From positions 8,804,101 to 8,868,100 of the forward strand of contig NC_003074.8 of NCBI RefSeq assembly GCF_000001735.4: a DNA stretch of 64,000 nucleotides, read 5' to 3'. The position numbers and the translations under genes are program-made. This document shows positions 11,956 to 26,235 of this stretch, piece after piece; position 1 is the first letter of the stretch, and the number at the start of each line of letters is the position of its first letter. The notes below the pieces were generated by a model that was not told where the DNA came from, did not search any database, and saw only the letters and a program-made list of their open reading frames with translations. This DNA comes from Arabidopsis thaliana (taxonomy: Eukaryota > Streptophyta > Magnoliopsida > Brassicales > Brassicaceae).

Positions 11956-14900
11956 GTTTAATTTTTATTAAAAAATAAGAAAGAATATTGAACCAAAATC
12001 GAATTGATGATCTTTTAGACTAATACAACAAACTTTAAACCATTGAAGCACGATAGCATTTTCGTATGCTAGATATAATACTAGGTAGTAAGAGATGTGA
12101 AAGAAAAAATGATTGCAAAGAACGGATAACTTTGACTAATTTCTTACTAGATACGACAATTTTATCAAATATTTCGAATCGTACAAGTAATAAAATAAAC
12201 AAAAATTCAAATCCAACGTTTCTGCGTGAGATGCAACTTGGCATGTACTTTGTTGATCAAATCATCGTAATCTTTTGTGTAACTTATATAACATTTTCGT
12301 CATTTTTTTTTTAAGTTTTCCCCCTTTTTGGTGACTTTCTTTGTCGATTAAAAATAAAGTTTGCACGATACTTTGGAATTAGCTTTTAAATTAATTATAA
12401 TAATGTTGTTCCTATCTTAAGTTGAAAGTGCAGGGATGTGTACTTGCCAATAATCTTCTAGAACCAGAGTGAATCATTGTTATTCTCACAGCTTTGATTA
12501 CAAACATTTCCCCCCAAAAATAAAATAATACAAAAACCATATATCAATTGCAAATCTATGGGTTCATATATGGTTTTGGTAAATTCTTTTATCTTTGGTT
12601 GTGACCCATATGGAGTATGACCTTGGCTGTGACCTTATTTGTGGATTCTAAATCTAGGACTTGGTTATAGTCGATAGACTCAATATGGATTGTAATTTCA
12701 TAAATAGGATTTATGCAAAAAATGTATATGGGGAATTGTATTAGTAAAAAAAAAATCATTTTGCGGCATATCTTACCAAAGTTCGAATTCCGGTTATTGC
12801 GTTATCATGCATAATAGAGATTGAATTATGCGACTTGTCCATTCCAATAATGTCAAAAACAATTGACAATTTTTTATAACACTACTGAAAATAGGCACAT
12901 TTAAACTTTTATTATATAAAATTAGAAATAGGCTTACTTAGAGGGATTTCCATAAACTTTTCCAAAAACTATTTGTTTCTGCACACACTCTGAAAGAAAC
13001 TCATCTCTTCCCATCTAAAGATTTCAGACTCATCACAGTGCTCCTTACTCAAGCTATTATCTAGAACATTTAGAAAGAGCAGAATTCAAGAACCATATAT
13101 GTTTCACGTTCGCCGGCTTCCATAGCAAGTGACATCATAACAAGATGTTTCTTGGCCTTTCAAACTTCTATATTTATTACATCAGGCCATTCTCCACATC
13201 CTTTTGGTTTTAGCATTATGATCCAACCACACCATGACGATTTCATGTGCAAGTTTCCTGAAATCTTCTTATAGGAAGAGTTTTTTTGCCATTATAATTC
13301 ACATGTTTTTCTTGTAATTTTTTATCTCTCTCTTCTTTTTATTCTAAGTTTCATAGTGAAATATTTTGTAATGTCTTACTTATTCAATAGAAGTAGAATA
13401 ATATTTATTCACATACAACTTTCCTAAACTTGATAGAATCCTATCTAGGTAAACAAAATTGGTCAAGAACTTAAACCATCTATTTCTTTTTATTATGCGT
13501 CGGATAAGACGTTTGATTTTTTTTGAAGTATATATTCCTCACATGTCTTTTTCTGAAACTTTTTTCGTCACTGCTCTTCTTTTTTATATAACTACAATGT
13601 GTTATTGTGTCGAAGAATAAATTCAAAACAGACAACATTATATTATTTCTACGTTTTTGATTAAAACATAATCACTTTCCCTAAATCATCCATCGAAAGA
13701 ATGATTCTCATCAAGAAATTACAAGATGGTAGAGTTAATCTCACTTTCAGAATAGGTATTTAGTATAAATCCATCATAGATATAGATAACCTTATCTCTT
13801 ATACAATAAATAACTCTTTTGACCAAATTAATTCATATGCTGCAATCTTCAACTCTTTATGTTTAATTTCGTATATACACCTCAAACCTAAGAGTATATA
13901 AATTGGAATATCAGAAAGGATGCAAAATTATCGTATTTAATTATATATCAGAAAATATATACTTATTGTATACTTTTTAAAAAGAAATCGCATCACAAAT
14001 TGAATCAATATTTGTGTTCTCCTAATTTTTGGAAAGAAAGAAACCAACTTTTAACCAGGTCCCGTTGGTTCAGTGGATTTGAGTAGTATTGGCTACCGAG
14101 GTTTGAGTAATTTAACATAGTTTTCCGAACCTCAGGATTAATTTTTTGAGTCTAGGAAGCCTTTAAAATCACTTGAGTTATCGATTAAAAAAGAAAGATG
14201 AGTTATTCAAGATAGGATTACGTTATATATGTTAGATAAAACATAATATATTATTTACAAAACAACATAAACAATAATGTTATCCAAAGAACCAACTTTT
14301 TCATTTAAAAATTAGGTAACATAGTAAAATTAGACATTCCATATTATTATTATATAGTAAAGGTACAGTCATTAGACTATTCTTAGGATAAATTTCACTT
14401 TACATCACCGGCCTAGCGTTATGTAGATTTCGGTGTTTCTAATACATGATCTGAGTCTTTTTAGTCCAAAGCAATCGTCATGATAAAGTTGTTCGGACAT
14501 GAAGGAACTAGAAAATTCTACTAACTTTGGACAAAATTCAGTTTTAAATAGTTGATAATATAACCCATAGTTATAATCAGTTAATTTTCTATTTCCTGGT
14601 CTATGTCGCCTAGAATGATATACGAATTATAAATCTTATTTGATAGAAAAGAAAATGTTATAAGAGACAAGGCACGCAAGAATGATTGAAGATGGTAGAT
14701 AATTTAGGAATCCAGAATACATGATAAATTATTACCTTACGGCATTCGAAAAAGTGTTCAAATTATCAATTCTTATTCTTTTTTTTCTTATAACTTGTGA
14801 TTTTGTGTGTTTTAGTGGATTTTCTAATCATTAGGTAAAAAGTGTGGTCATTTAGTTTAACAAAATTGTAAATATCGAATTTGATACAAAATGAAATTAA

Positions 14901-16498
14901 TGAGTTTAAAAATAAAGGTTTGACAAAAAAAAAAGAGTTTAAAAATAAATAAAAAAACTTAGAGAATCAAAATGAGAGTTTTAATTCTTGTCATGTTTTG
15001 TTTTGATGCAAGAAAAAGTATCCGAGGATGCTAAATAGCTTAGAATGTCATGAATACGTGATGAAATCATTACCCAAGCTTGTATCATATGAAAGTATTT
15101 AGGGAAAATTGTCAATTCAGAATTTCTTACAATGAGTCAATAGTAGGAAAGTTTTGTAACAATTTTATAAAATTTGGGTTAACATTTGTAAGGTAAAAAA
15201 AACTACATTGAAGGACCACTACATATTCGACTATATTTTATTTTGTTTTAATAATCAGAGGTGGTGTTGGAAACAACGTAAGGTTGGATTAAGCAAATGT
15301 GAAGCATCCAAATCGTTAATTAATTAATGACAGCAAATCAAGTTTGGCTGTTAAACACTAAAGACCAATCCACCTCTAGCTATCTATTTTACTTTGACGA
15401 AACCCATTTATGAGTTGTGAAATAATTACTCTTTGATTACTTTATAAAACCTTAACCTAACAAGTGAAACTCTTTTAATTACTTTTGCTTAGCTCAAGTC
15501 TACTGGTTGAAAGAAAAGATACATTGTCTTTTCTCTATTCCAAGTTCGAGTGTAGTGAATGGATTGAAAACTCTAGAAGATATATGAGTCATCTAAAAGT
15601 TAAGAAAGTGAGAGATATTGAGTAGAAGTGCAAAACCTTAGGTTAAGGTCGAGGGTGGTGGGGCTATTTCATCAACAATTTGCGCACGAATGCCAAAACA
15701 AAGCTTATCAATTTTTTTTGGCATAGTATATCTAATTAGTGTTGTTAGGCAAATACTTACATCATTCTTTTAAAATATTCTTTCTTCTTTTTGTTATAAA
15801 GAAATAAATAACTATTTTTTTTCTTCCTTTCCCACAAATTTATTTTTTATGACCATCTCATTTTTAAAGATAACTTGATAGATTAGGAACTCACATTTAA
15901 ACTAGTTTCAAAATCTGTAAAAGATCTATCTTTACTATTTATATTACAAAGGCTTATGGTAATTTCCACACTTTATAAATGGGATTTTGTGCAAAAGAAA
16001 CCCTTCTTAGTCGCCTATTTTTGCAACTTTACCCTCTATCTCCGAAAAATGCATAATAACTCTATGAAGTTAAAAATAATAAACAATATATTGGCTATTG
16101 TCAAGTTTTTAAAATTTAATAAGTAATATATCAAATCGAGACTCTCGAGACGAGGAGTTCAACTCTTTATAATTCCTTTTTAAACCCTTTAGAATATCAT
16201 ATATTTCTTCTAGAGTGTTACTTTCTTTCTACAAAATTATTATCTAATCTTTACTCTGTAATATTACATTTGAAAAGTTGCACATTCATGTATGCATCAT
16301 TTCCTAATTTTAGAAAAGATATATTTCCTAGTTAATGATATACGGATCAATTTTCCAAACAATTATTTGTGATATCTTAAAGAAACTTTAATTTCAGTTG
16401 TCCATGAAACATGTGGTAATATAGAGAGCATTCCTAGGTAACAACATCAACTTGTAATATATATATTCCTGAACAATGTTACAAGCATCTAATGAGCT

Positions 16499-18345
16499 TC
16501 ATAGTTCATCGTGCATGCGTTGTTGTAGAGGAATATTAACAGTTGGAACTGTATTGCCATCAAACTGTTGTCCGAGCGGCATAACATCATCTCCTACACC
16601 ATTTGCTGCTTTTCCAGCTAATTGAGCTTTAATAGCAGCAGTAGCCATTCGTTGCAGTTTCAGAATTCCGATGCGTTTTGAAACAACGTAAACAACAGCA
16701 AAGACAAAGAGAGAAAATCCAACTATGAGGATTATCCTGTTGATAGTGCCACAGAAAACAAGAGTTAGTTAGTATTATTATTCACCTATAGAATGGTTTG
16801 GTAAAACAGAGTCTATTCTCTTTTCAAATACCTGTCAATTACATCTTGACGCTGCATTGTTGAAAGTAGATTACGGGTCCTCGACAACAGAGATCTATGA
16901 CCTTTGTATTCACTCTCGGCTTTTTTAAGTACTCCAGTAGATTCATCTACAAATGTTAACATGTATAATAATAATAATATGTCAGTTTTATGTCTTAATC
17001 TGTTTTCACTAAGGACTTAATTATCTGGCATATTATGAATGACATACCAAAAGCCACGAGAGTGTTTGTACTTCGTTCAACCTCCTGTAACCCAAGTCAA
17101 GAGAGTATTTTGATCACACATTGTTTATAAATTAAGAAGCCGAATATGCAAACAAGTGTAAATGCACAATCATTTCATAACTAGTTTTTTTCTGACCTGA
17201 ACCATCAGCTGCCGTGAACGCCTGAGACTTTCAGTTATGCTTTCAGCATCGGATGTCACGCCAGCATTTGCTCTATAAACAACCACAAATGTTAGATTCA
17301 CTGGAAACTAACACTGAACTCTTTTTTTAGTGCATGATGCATTTACCAATAAACAAAAGCATAATACAACTTAAACATGTCCAAGAGGAGTCCCAATTGA
17401 ATTGCTGGATTTTGTAGGATAAATATAGCAGAGTTTCCAAGATGTACATACTGTCGTTTACGTCTGAGAACTGTAGACTCTGTTCCACCACCGAGGAGAA
17501 GCTCTCTCTACAATCATTGAAAGCACTCTTTACACAAAAATTTCAAAAGGAGCTGGCTGGTAAAAACAGTGGCAGAGAGAGAGAATGCTTAAGCCATGAG
17601 ACTTTACCTCTTCTTGAGCTGCTTTCCTCATGTTATCCTTAGCTTGCAAATTAGCACTTCTCAAGTTTACCCTCAAACTGACCACAAACACAGTGACAAA
17701 ACTCATATTAGTTTCACCCATTTATCTTTCCCTGAACTCATACTCTCACTCTCTTGTTGTACCAGAATTCTAAGTAACTGAGATCAAACTCAATTTCAAG
17801 GAAATACTTTAAAACACTCATATATCATTGAAAAGGATATATAACATTCCTCTCGTTCTTACAAACTACTACAACGATGACTCAAGTACCCTTATGCCAA
17901 AAGGTTAAACGCACACTATCACATCATTTGTCCTAGAGATTGAATTACTCAACTGCCTAAAGACAACCTTAATTGTACAAATGCAAGGTTCCTATATTCT
18001 ACTTGTGAAATGTTGTAGATTCCACAAGCAGACAGTAAACCAAATTTCCAAGTACCTGTGATATTGATTCTTCCACGTTTCAAGGAGTGACTGAGTGGAT
18101 TGAACCTGATCATCAGAAGGAAGCTGAGGTGCGAGCAGATCCAAATTGAATTGAAGGGAATTGAGAAGAGAGAGACCATCCTGAGCCAATCCGTTGAGCC
18201 TCTGTAACGAAAACTTCTCTTCTCCTCCATCTCCCCTCCTTGATTTACCGTACTGTTGAATCGAGATAATATGTCCAATCGTCTTCTCGTACGCTTCTTC
18301 CCATTCTCTCTTCGTCTTCTCCACTTCAACAACAACCTCATCCAT
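16499..18345 (-). CDS. SEC20: Sec20-family SNARE-like ER membrane protein
   Basis: Multi-exon gene. The first coding exon is 18056-18345 (start MDEVVVEVEKTKREWEE). Small exons follow near 17.61-17.67, 17.45-17.51, 17.20-17.27, 17.05-17.09 and 16.83-16.95 kb, and the last exon is about 16499-16737. The N-terminal half is helical. Around RSLLSRTRNLLSTMQRQDVIDR there is the SNARE-like segment of Sec20, followed by one transmembrane helix (IILIVGFSLFVFAVVYVVS) and a short luminal tail. The protein ends in HDEL, the ER retrieval signal, as expected for a Sec20 of the Golgi-to-ER retrograde tethering/fusion machinery. An intron in the 5' leader is likely (acceptor just before the start, first exon near 18.57-18.66 kb). 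Exon borders are approximate except where given to the base. Confidence 0.85.
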
Positions 18346-19128
18346 GTCGTAACTGCAAATTTCATAAATTATAAAACTGCAGAGTTTAGTAATCAAAAGA
18401 GATATAAACAAGCTACGGAATCTCCCAATGCAATCTGCTAATAGCTCTCTAAACATCCAACACGTATAACCATCTAATGGTTTCTGTATGAATTATGATC
18501 GAATCACTACAGGAACGGTATCAGAAGACTCGATTGATTTGATGGGATATAAGGGTCACAAACTTACATTGGTTGATCGAAAGAGATGAAGAGCGGAGAA
18601 AATGAGAATGAAATTGCGAAACTAGGGTATAAGGTTGAAGAAGATCTGGGAACCAGAGAGTGTTGGAGATCAATATTGATCTGTAGAAGACACCTCAAAT
18701 TTTGATTTCTGGGGAAGAAGAGAAATAACTAAAAACGACGTAGTTTTAGATAAACCATGTCTATTCTAAACCCGGTTATCTTGCAATTGCTATCATTGTC
18801 TGGTCCAATGTCCGGTTTATCAGTTATTTAGTTATATGGTCATATTCTTATTGGTTAAAATTTCTAGCATTACTTATTGATGAATAAAGAAGTTTACTGC
18901 TGAGTTTTGTTCAAAGTACACGTTAATCGGATTTATGAAACGACAATTACACAGACTGACCCAAAATTGGTAATTGCGGCATCCGACTTACCCGAACTGC
19001 ATGCCGTTTTGCAAAATCTCAAAATGAAAAACGGCATGGTTTCTTAGTAATCTACTCTAGTTCTAGCAAACTGACTTGTTCAATTGCACATAGAGATGAT
19101 CAACTACAAACACAGCTAATGTTTCAAA
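18346..19128. other. Sec20 leader and MSH1 3' flank
   Basis: Holds the probable 5' leader intron and first exon of the Sec20 gene up to about 18.7 kb, then about 400 bases of spacer before the stop codon of MSH1. No other gene seen. Confidence 0.6.
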
Positions 19129-22100
19129 CTATAAGATGCTGACTACGTCTGATGTACTCAAGCTTGAGGACGTTCCGAAATTACGGTGCTTTCCATCGGC
19201 TAGGTTAGCCAGAGAGTAGCCTTGTTCATGGAGTTGATTAATCAATAGAGTCTCTAACTGACAAGCCATGCTCTTACCTTGAACCATAAGGTATAGAAAA
19301 CTTGACCCTTGCAGTCCTTCCTTTGCTCGATGCGCACGTATTCGTCCTTCAAGATCATCGGTCTGCAGTTTCGTAACAGAAATCCTCAGAATCAATAACT
19401 TTCGTTTTCTGTCTATTCTAAGAGAAGTTTTATAATATTAATATGGTAAGTATGTACCTGTCCAATGTACAATCTCTTATCGGGTCTCCGCATCACATAC
19501 ACGCATGAAGAACCAACTGTAGATGGAGGTGGAAGCTCACGAGCACCAATTGAAAGACATTCTATTGCTTCAGGCTCAATCATCTTTTTCCCACAGATTT
19601 TGACGATAGCTTTTGCTAAGTCCTTCTCCAAACTTCTCTCAGAGCTGACTGGTTTTTGGATCTGCTGGTCATTGTTGGATGAAGTTATGATTTGGTCGGG
19701 TTTGACAACTTCAGCTGATGCGTCTTTTGCATAGACCGAGAGGTAAAGAGCTTCAGCTCTTTGGATAACTGACTCGGGAACACCTTCCCTCTTAGCTGTT
19801 TCAAACGCAAGACTCTCTCTGCAGACTCCATCTGTCAATTTCCAAGTTGGCTTGGTTTGCCCTTCGACATTTTCGGCTCCCATTGCTTTATATGTGATGT
19901 TTTTCGCTGTAAGAGGTAAACTGAAGATTCCATGGAGATGAGTAGATACAATACCCAAACAACCACTTGTGTCAAGACTCTCTACCACACTACCAGCGAT
20001 ACAGGTGCCTTTTGCTGTCTCTGTCCCTCGGCATATCTCATCTATAAGCACTAGGCTTCTCGAAGTAGCCTGGCTTACAATAGATCGTATTTCCGACATT
20101 TCTACCTGATGGCACAGAACCAGTTGAGAGGATATCAAACATTACAATTAAAGAAAAAAAAACAGTTTGGTGAATTCTAGATTTGTATGCTTATATATAT
20201 ACCTGGAAAGAACTTTTTCCGTCTACAGGGCTGTCATATGATTTCATGTGAAGCATGATGGAATCAAAGTGAGGAATACAAGCTGATTCAGCTGGAACCA
20301 TTAAACCGGAAATTCCAAGTAGAGCAGCTGCGCATATTGATCTGAGCAAACTCGATTTACCACCACCGTTAGGTCCAGTTAGAAGAAACAGTGATTGCAT
20401 GTCAACGGTATTGTGAACAGCGGTTCCAGAAGATACATCAAACCAATAAGGTGACAGGCCTGTCAGCTTCATTCGACTGGCACCATCTAATGGTTTTGCG
20501 CCCTATATTAAAATATATCAAAATAGGTGCATGAGATATATAAGAATAAGACAGCCCAGCATGTTTTGTGATTTCTTAGAAATTGCACGCATCTGTCTAC
20601 AAACTCAACGACTAGCAAGCACAGTTACCTCATCTAAACTGAATCCGACAAGCGTTGGAAAAACCCACTTTCGCCTTCTCCCTTCACTGTAGTTGTGCAC
20701 AGTACTTAGATTAAAACTACAGAAATTTCTTAATGAGAATTGATTAAGCGCAAACTTACCAAGCATGGGAAAATAATGCTTTTGAAATGACCAGAAGCAT
20801 AGATGCAAAGACAAGAACATTTATTTTTGTTTGCAATTTAACGGATAACTCGCGCAACAGTTCCAACACCCGAGCTTTTGCATTCTCACTAGCTTCATGG
20901 TATCTGCAACAAAAGCATAACATGATATATCAATACATACCCAGTATTATTGAATAAATTTCTTTTGGATGGTTCAATAAAACGAGGAAACAACCTGACT
21001 AAAGCAATTTCCACCTTTGGGGTCGTAAACCATTCTTCTCCAACCTTTTTTCCTTTCGAGTCTAAGGCAGGTTTCAGCTGTTTTATTTGGTCTTCCCCTG
21101 CAGTACCAGCCCAGATAGATGGCGTAAACCGTTTCCCCTTGAACCAAACAGACTCATGCTCTCTTGCATATGCGATTTCGCCTTTCGGGCCACCAAGTGA
21201 AGCAGTGGTGGCCTTAATTCTTGATATAATAGGGTGAAAATCCTCAGCTACCTACACATGGATGTTTTGACTCTTACAAATACGACAAGATCACCAGCAC
21301 CATTATATTTAAGCAAAAAAGTACTATATGAGCATCTGTTATCGTTCAAAGAAATAAGCTGCAATTGTTGAATACTTACTGCTAAAGATAAAGCCTCAGC
21401 TGATTTTTCTACTTGAGTGATTTCTTCCTCTATATGAATTCCCTTAACGCGACCTCGCCATGAAGACTCCATATCATAAAAGAATTCGTTCGGGACATTG
21501 TCACATTTACTTACATTCTGATGACTTTCATTCTCATCTAAAGAGATCATTTCACCAATTGTATCAGACGCCCAATGACATTCGTTGACCTGGCAAGAAA
21601 CCGAAAACTACGATTTATACTCATACTCATAAGCTAGTTGGATTATAAAAAATGGCATTCAAATTCAACGCTTATTTTCTGAACTCGTGAAGGGATAGGA
21701 ACTTATCATCAAGGAAAATAGATAAGAAAACAAAGCAGGGAGACATACACTCAGAGTCATGTTTAAATGCATAAACTTACAAAAGTGTCAAAGTCAATTT
21801 TCAAACCAGTAGCCACCCAGGTAGGATCCATCAATAATTTCAGGATTTCCACAAGCTCAGCATGTCTATGCATATGTAATACATCATCAAGCACATTTTT
21901 TATTCGACAGAACTCAATGTAGTTGGCTTCCCGTTGCTCAAGAAGCTTCACAAGCTGCAAAAAGATGCAAATAATCACACTGTAAGAGATGAGAGTTCCA
22001 TAAGTGGAACGACAAAAGTTAGCATCTTTCAGAAGAATTCTATGTAGGAAGTGACTTAAACCTTAGCAGAAGAGACGCAGGTAAACTCTGGAATTGAACA

Positions 22101-25100
22101 TGTTACTGTGCTCATGAGCTTGCACGTTTCTGCAAATAACAATAGTTTGACAGGGACAATGAGAAGCCTTAATCATAAGAAACCCTAAAAGGAATAAACT
22201 AAGGAAACTCTCTTCAAATCACCTTGAATTTTCAGAGCAATATCGTAAGCAGGAGGGTTCAGAAGAAGATCCCTAACATACCTGAAAGGATAAAGGCATT
22301 GGAAGAAGTAGAGGAGAAAAACAATAAGAACGTAAATAAGATCTTTCACCCAAACATTACTTACAAAGAAGGCAGACCACTGCACGTAGATGGAAGTAAC
22401 ACCTTCAACAAACAAGGTATTCCTTCAGTAGGTAAGGCACCTGCAGAACCACATAATATATATTATCATGCTTTGTCATTCATAAACTCCTAAACCTCCT
22501 AGTGAAGCACTATTCAGCATGAAGAACTATGCCAACCAATTTGTGTAGCCGTTCCAAGATGCAACGGACGTGGCCGATTTTTTGAAGGTACATTGACATT
22601 TCTAAAGGAAACTTCATCATCAAGACCATAAACATCTTTGACCTGAGGGGGAACAATAGAAAGTAGTTGTTTTTCACAAAACTGAAATGTCACAATTGCA
22701 TATTTAGTCAGCAGCCAAAGTCCGTCGTTCTGACCCTTGATAAGAGCTCGGAAAGAGTATCTCCTTCAAACCATTCAAAATTCCTGCTACTGCATTCTCC
22801 CCAGAGTAGACCCCCTTCCCCAAACTCTCCCCAGCGGCACGTCCCTGCATAATAAAAAATTAACAAGAATTGTATCAGAAAAGACCACAAAGCTCAAAAG
22901 TCAATTAAGTTGACACAAAACATGAATCGTATTTCTCTTGTAACTGTCTCCAGACTCTCTAAAGTATTTGCTAGATCATATGCTACCACCTGAGAATACT
23001 TATGTTCATGTGAGGATAAAATGGCACCCGTCTACATTCTATTATTGGCACTATCTTCAACAGTTCAGAGATGCTAAGACAATGTAGAATTGAAGATAGT
23101 ATTCAAAACCTGATGCATTGTGCCTCAACGATGCATGTAAGAAAAGATGATGACAGCGACGAGTGCGGAGCTTGGTAACTAAGGCTTCTTCTGTTAGACC
23201 ATCATCTAGCGAATATGCTTTCATAGTCTCGAAAATAGATATCATACAATACCCCCTTGCTGAACGAGATATCCCTGTACTTACAGAAAAAATCAAGTCA
23301 TGTAATACTTATATATAAATTTTTAATAGGTTGTAGCGCAAAATAATATATCACTGACTAACAAAATACCATAAGAAATACTTACCAACAACAGGCATAG
23401 GATCAGGAAAGTCAAGATCATGGTCAACACCGACAAGCCCATATACATAAGGACTTCCTGGATGTGCATGCCTATATACAGTACATGTCAGACAGACGAA
23501 TGCAAGAAAAAAAAAGTTTCAGTGTATTTTCCTAGCTAATAAGATAATGAATATTGCAGCTTGTTTAATCAGAAAATTCCAGGTTCTATCATATTACATA
23601 CCCTGAAATAAATCGACCTTTACGGGAGCGTGCTGGTGTTGGCCCCTGAACTTCCTCCACAATACACTACAGTGAAGAAAAAAACATGCAGTAATTTTTA
23701 TTTAACATGCTTGAGGGACATGGTAAATGGTAAGGAATTATTTTTCTCAACTCACCACTGAATAACCATTGCGTGTCAGGTCATCCAAAGTCTGTCGAAG
23801 ATTCTGTAGAAAGAAAACAAGAATTTGTGGCAAAGAAAAAATTAATTGTAGACAACGAAAGCCTGAAGGGAAGAGTAATGATGATTAATTGCAGCAGAAC
23901 ATATGCTTGCTATCCAACAAAAAGCACCACAACTTGATTCCGTGTACGCAATGGCCACTAAAGTAGCTGTTTATGTAACTTGCCCAAGTTCTGCCTCAAT
24001 GATTACAACTCTCAGAGACTAAATAGAATCAAAAAAGATTATAACTTTACTACAAGCAAAGATTAAGAAGCTATAATGGCTGTGTATATTTATTTGCCCC
24101 CTTAAGAAGATGTGGCTCTCCTCTTGTTTAACAGTAATTTTCTCAACACAATACCAGAGACGAATTAGTCTATTTTATCATAGGAACAAATTATAAACTT
24201 GAATCACATAAATGCTCATAATGTGAGTAAGCTTGAAATTCAAAAAGGATTGTGTACCATAATTGGGCAGCCAGCCTTTGGAATACTATCTGATCGAAGA
24301 CCACCAAAAGGATTGAGACCAGCATATTCAACAAGTATACAAGCATCTATTCCAATAGCCTCATAAAATTCTCCTACCTGGAGAAACAAATTTCAGAACA
24401 GTAACAGTCTTCATAAGATAAAGACTTCAAATGACATTATTCTGCTAATTTTTGTTCTGAAGTAACAAAGATCACAAAACTCAATGGAATTAGAAAAACA
24501 ACAAACATACTCTGCAGAGCAAAACTTCGCGTGGAAACCTTGACTTAAACTGCAACATCTCCCAGTTGAGGTTTCCATCTTTTAAACTGAAATGAAGAAA
24601 ATTCCAAATATTGCATACATAAAGGCCACAAAGTTACCGTAACAAACTGGACTAAAGTAGTGGACTAGGAATAAAACTAATGGATTGTTTCCAACTAAAG
24701 TACTTAGAGCCTTCACAACTAAAGTAGCTTAAGTCATACTAAGATACACTAGCTACTTTTCATTTGATAACCAAGCTAAAAATGATTAAAGGCTGACATC
24801 TAGAAGGTGAGATGAAATCTTCTAATAGTCTCAGAAGAGAACTGACCTTCCATTCCTCAAGCTAGGGTCCAAACCAAGTAAATTGGTGTACATAAGCCTT
24901 TCAATAAGCTGAAGAGTAGATGGTTTCTTACATGTCTGCAATCTCTGAGTAGACACAGAATATAAAAAATCAGTATATAACGAAACAATATCAAGACTTG
25001 AAATTTCTTAACCAAAAAACAAAACAAGCTTTACCTCCTTCCACCAAACCAAATGAGAGAGATCTTTGTCAGTGAGAACATCACTTGACGTCTTCACTTT

Positions 25101-25471
25101 CTTAGAAGCCGTTGTGATTCTTTTCAAAGACTTTCCATCTCTGAGACAAGATATCCCCTCAGAGTACCTTCTATTACTGTCAACACATAACAAAATACAA
25201 AAAAAGTTTCATAACAAGATTCTTATCAAGAACTAGACCAAACACCAAAATCAAAGAAATTGAGTTCAATATTCAAAAGTACAGGAATTCATAAAATACA
25301 AAAAATCTGAACTTGCTAACATATTAGAGAAGATTATACAAGGAGATGAGAGGATTACAGTAGAATTGGGGAGGAGGGTTTGAGGGAAGAGTAAGTGCGA
25401 TATGAGGAGCGGAAGAAGAACCGCCATTTTGGGAATGAAACGACGGCGTTTCTGGTAGCAATCCAATGCAT
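19129..25471 (-). CDS. MSH1: Organelle-targeted MutS homologue with GIY-YIG domain
   Basis: Large gene of about 20 exons on the minus strand. The protein guards organelle genomes: it suppresses recombination at short repeats and corrects mismatches in plant mitochondria and plastids. The first exon starts at MHWIATR (25469-25471), giving a basic, acid-poor targeting peptide. The MutS N-terminal mismatch-recognition domain is encoded around 23.4-24.6 kb (LCRVGEFYEAIGIDA in outline). The ATPase domain has Walker A GPNGGGKSS (exon near 20.2-20.47 kb) and Walker B SLVLIDEICRGTE plus STHLHG (19.4-20.1 kb). The C-terminal exons encode a GIY-YIG nuclease-type domain (VYVMRRPDKRLYIGQ, then TDDLEGRIRAHR), the hallmark that separates plant MSH1 from other MutS proteins. 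It ends DVVSIL. No break is seen in any exon I followed. Confidence 0.92.
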
Positions 25472-26235
25472 CTCTCTCACACTCTGAAGAAGAAGAAGAA
25501 GAAGAAGTAGAGTTTTCACCTTTCACCCTTTTTCTAGGGCTTCTTTTCCCGCCAGAAGACGACGACTATGCAATTCACAATCTCACAGTCCTCTAATGGA
25601 AAACATGTTTTCTCTTCTCTTCTTGTCTTCTTAGTTTAAAGGTAATTAGGATTTTAGCCTTTTAAAAAGAGTAATTTCTCATTTGCTCCCTATAATGTTT
25701 CAAATTACATTCTTGTTCATTAATTTACCAAAATTAATCATCGGCTAGTTTTGTATCTTTTTGGAATGTCTAACAAAGAACCCATCTCTATGAACACATC
25801 TCTAATCTCTCAGTTTTGTTTGTAAAGATTGTAATTTCTCTGCTTTTCAAAGAGGATCAAAAGTTTTGTAATTAGAAATCTTAAAATGACTATCAGTTGT
25901 TTCTGAATTCTATACAAACTTAATACTCTAATGAGTATTAATAATAAGAAAACAAAACCACTAAATGTCTAGACTCAGTGCAGTGTGTGAGTGTGTGTGT
26001 TTGTTTGGCACAACAAATACGAAACATCTAGAATTACATAAGAATTTGTGGTGAGTCAATGGATTTATCAGATAGGCATGCACAAAGTGTTTCACCAATG
26101 GCTATTTTGCATGTTGTGTCTGCTTCTTTAACTGAACTAAGTACAAATCACAAATATCCAATCACATTTCATCTTCTCCCTTAACAAAGACTCCATAAAG
26201 AAAAGAGAAGAAAAGACTCATAAACAGAGAAAAAA
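25472..26235. promoter_or_regulatory. Divergent promoter region, MSH1 / GH17
   Basis: 765 bases between the divergent start codons of MSH1 (-) and the GH17 gene (+). AT-rich, with a short GT/TG run near 25985. No single element can be assigned with confidence. Confidence 0.5.

Larger units (their letters stand above)
8417..16498. other. 8-kb AT-rich region without recognisable genes
   Basis: No long frame, tRNA or clear transposon gene found. The 69- and 82-codon frames near 12.0-12.3 kb have no recognisable product. Contents noted: an (AT)n microsatellite at about 9526-9555, and at 11826-11955 a sequence similar to the left arm of the inverted-repeat element upstream of SYP32. A small unannotated RNA gene could be hidden here; I cannot see one. 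Confidence 0.5.

Noticed and set aside
12035..12314. Overlapping 69- and 82-codon frames in the gene-free region
   Set aside because: Opposite-strand overlap, AT-driven composition and no recognisable domain.
14060..14165. tRNA-like start (GTTGGTTCAGTGGATT)
   Set aside because: It cannot be folded into a cloverleaf with proper anticodon and acceptor stems.
17949..18456. Two overlapping frames (138 and 154 codons) at the Sec20 5' end
   Set aside because: Only the part starting at 18345 in one frame matches the spliced Sec20 protein; the rest is intron, leader or wrong frame.
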